From positions 62,226 through 126,225 of the forward strand of contig VWZF01002931.1 in the NCBI GenBank assembly GCA_013396755.1: DNA of 64,000 nt, read 5' to 3'. The notes below the pieces were generated by a model. It was not told the DNA's origin, did not search any database, and saw only the letters and a program-made list of their open reading frames with translations. Shown here in pieces: positions 62,084-64,000 of this stretch (the stretch's first letter is position 1; each line of letters opens with the position of its first letter). A program made the translations under genes and the position numbers. The stretch comes from Sclerurus mexicanus. Taxonomy: Eukaryota; Chordata; Aves; Passeriformes; Furnariidae.

Positions 62084-64000
62084 GCCCTAGAGACTTAAAA
62101 ACCAGAAGATGAACCTCCTTACACTAGGACTAATTATAGCAGAGTAATTACAACATGTTTGTAGGTCACCTCACCTATGAGCATGTGCCAAAACCAGGGC
62201 TCAATTCTCTCCTGCCACCCTGGAGGAAAGTGGGAGGGAGGTAAGTTCCATTTTGGATACTACAAGACCCTAAGAACCACGACCCTTTGAAAAAAAAGAT
62301 ATATAAATAAATGGGTTGAGAAAACTTTCTCTCCCTTGCATAGCCTATTTCTGTAAAGCTGTTTCTTTAACTATAAAAGCTATGTTAGAACTGGGACTTC
62401 TATGTGCACCTTCTCATTTCAGTCATCGCATTTTGAATCTCAACCAGTTCCTGATCCCAAGCATGAGGAAGACTCCACATACTTTTCAGAAGACCTGCCT
62501 CCAAGTGCAAGAAGTTGTAAGCCCAGAAGTTCCAAGCCGAAGCATTCCATTCTTTGACATGACTCCTAGACAGTCTCTTTTCAAGCACCAAAAAGCCTAA
62601 TACATAAGTCCACAAAGTGCATGGTGATCCCACTGCCAAGAAAACTATGCAACATCAGCAGAGGAATCATAAGGCCACCAAAATAACTTCCCACTAATAT
62701 ATTAGAAGGGAGAGTTAGAGGTATGGAATTTCTTCATGATTGAGGGCTAACTCTCACCAACACTAACCCATCTGTCACACATTGCTTTGTGTCTGCTTTG
62801 ATTTCTTTTTTGCTGCAAAAAAAGGGAATGCACATCAGAAATGTTATGGACCACCAGATTTGTTTCATATATTATCAAAGCTAAACACTCAAGCATTTTA
62901 TGGAGATTAAGAGATTAGAGTCCGAGAGTTTTTATTCTTCTGTGTGCAAGGCTCTCTCTTTCAATCAAATTAAAAAGTGGAGTTCAAGGTATGTTGTTAA
63001 TTCCTGAGGGGAAATGATACATAACCCACATGCACAAAGAAGTTGGCTTGCATGCGGTTGTTTTTACAGCACGAAATCTGTTTCAATCTATGTTTGTTTA
63101 ACAAGATGCAAGTCTAACAATGGTAATTTACTAAAAGCTTGTGCACTAAGTATGTACAATACCAGAAACAATAGTCATAACTCCTTCCAAAGATACAAAA
63201 GCATCTACAAAACTATCAAAACATAAGCACTGCCCTGGATTAGTTCTTTCAAAACTCAACATTCCAAATAGCTTCATCATTTCAATAATCCATCTATAAA
63301 CATTAACTAATTTTGGACTACTGTTTCGCATTCTAGCAACGAGTTACTGCTAGTCAATCCAACACAAAATTTCATTATTTGTATTTTCATTGATTTTTTT
63401 TTTTTTTAATCCATAATATCATTACTGCTTGCTCAGACAACTTTTGCAACAGTAAATCTTGGCTTAAGTATTGTATTAGAAACACCAATTGTTCCAATAG
63501 CTATTTACTATTAAGCTCCTCAATCTATATTTAAGCACTTGAATAACCAGCTGCTTGTACAACTAATGGCCAGTGACAACACAGCTGCAGAAGGTGAGGT
63601 GGCGTTCAGTCTCTCCAACAAGCCTGTTTGTCAATGCTCAGGCCCAACCACCATTCTGCAGCATTACAACCATAATTACATTCTGAAATTTTGAGGCTTA
63701 CTAGGTGATATTCTGTTCTCCCTGAAAACCTGATAGAGCTAAACACATCTTTACGATGAACAACAACCTCTGCCTTTAGTTATTGCATCAGATGGCTCAC
63801 AGTTTCTTCAGGAACTACCTGAACAACTGTGTTCCCAACACCCGTACATTACAGAACGTATCTCACCATGATCTGGGCTAATATCTTACCTGCTTAGTCT
63901 CTGTACCAGAAGACTGAACCTTTCTTTGTCTTGCTGAACCCACGGACTGTGAAAAAATGTTGGTTCAACATTTGCATTTTGCTTTTACAATCAGAGCCTG

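Larger units (their letters stand above)
41408..64000 (-). other. PTPN14: Presumed first (5' UTR) intron of PTPN14, right edge open
   Basis: These 22.6 kb lie upstream of the start-codon exon and hold no supported protein-coding gene. No CpG island, TATA-initiator arrangement or first exon is evident, which fits the long first intron known for mammalian PTPN14. Contents noted: an inverted repeat (42465-42488), a GC-rich block (about 45060-45475), a possible CR1 scrap (48470-48512), a C-rich tract (49555-49621), a hairpin plus palindrome (50339-50381), a 45-base alternating run (50851-50895), a short direct repeat (52967-53013) and a G-depleted tract (61952-62083). Several splice-site pairs that could mark rare exons are given as findings. 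The right edge could alternatively reach past the promoter, but I see no sign of it. Confidence 0.65.

Noticed and set aside
63890..63946. Possibility that the right-edge candidate exon belongs to CENPF, the neighbour of PTPN14 in mammals
   Set aside because: In the mammalian arrangement CENPF is transcribed away from PTPN14 on the opposite strand, while this candidate reads on the PTPN14 strand. Neither open frame gives a convincing CENPF match.
1..64000. A previously undescribed biological system (operon, defence locus, mobile cluster)
   Set aside because: The window is a vertebrate intron-rich locus with one known gene; no gene cluster, CRISPR-like repeat array or unexplained multi-gene arrangement is present.

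Overview
The window looks like avian (or at least sauropsid) nuclear DNA. It is AT-rich, its coding sequence is split into short exons with GT...AG borders, and it carries several CR1 LINE 3' ends, including the tail form with ATTCTATG-like octamers typical of birds. One unresolved base (N at 15654) sits beside a 43-base poly(A) run. The species cannot be named from the sequence alone.

The only protein-coding gene I can support is PTPN14, a non-receptor protein tyrosine phosphatase with an N-terminal FERM domain, on the minus strand. Seven consecutive exons join without a frame error. Going 5' to 3' on the gene (right to left here) they are 41407-41078 (5' UTR plus start codon), 33838-33669, 9569-9472, 7372-7305, 4313-4243, 2611-2524 and 120-32. 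Together they encode residues 1 to about 253, which covers most of the FERM domain. The rest of the FERM domain, the central region and the phosphatase domain lie beyond the left edge. The start codon is fixed by an in-frame TGA seven codons upstream. An earlier AUG in the same exon opens a 25-codon upstream ORF in a strong context.

Layout: 1-9569 holds five coding exons separated by introns of 1.6-3 kb. 9570-33668 is a 24.1-kb intron with CR1 fragments, the poly(A) run and a perfect 12-bp hairpin. 33669-33838 is one exon. 33839-41077 is a 7.2-kb intron. 41078-41407 is the start-codon exon. 41408-64000 is upstream of that exon and is most simply the first (5' UTR) intron. No CpG island or obvious promoter is visible, so the transcription start probably lies beyond the right edge.

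I found no tRNA, rRNA, CRISPR array, bacterial-type operon or previously undescribed system. The most unusual non-coding items are a hairpin that runs directly into a 14-bp perfect palindrome (50339-50381), a 132-base stretch with a single G whose transcribed strand is rich in G-runs (61952-62083), a second G4-prone tract (49555-49621), a 45-base perfectly alternating purine/pyrimidine run (50851-50895), and several speculative spliced-exon candidates upstream of the start-codon exon.
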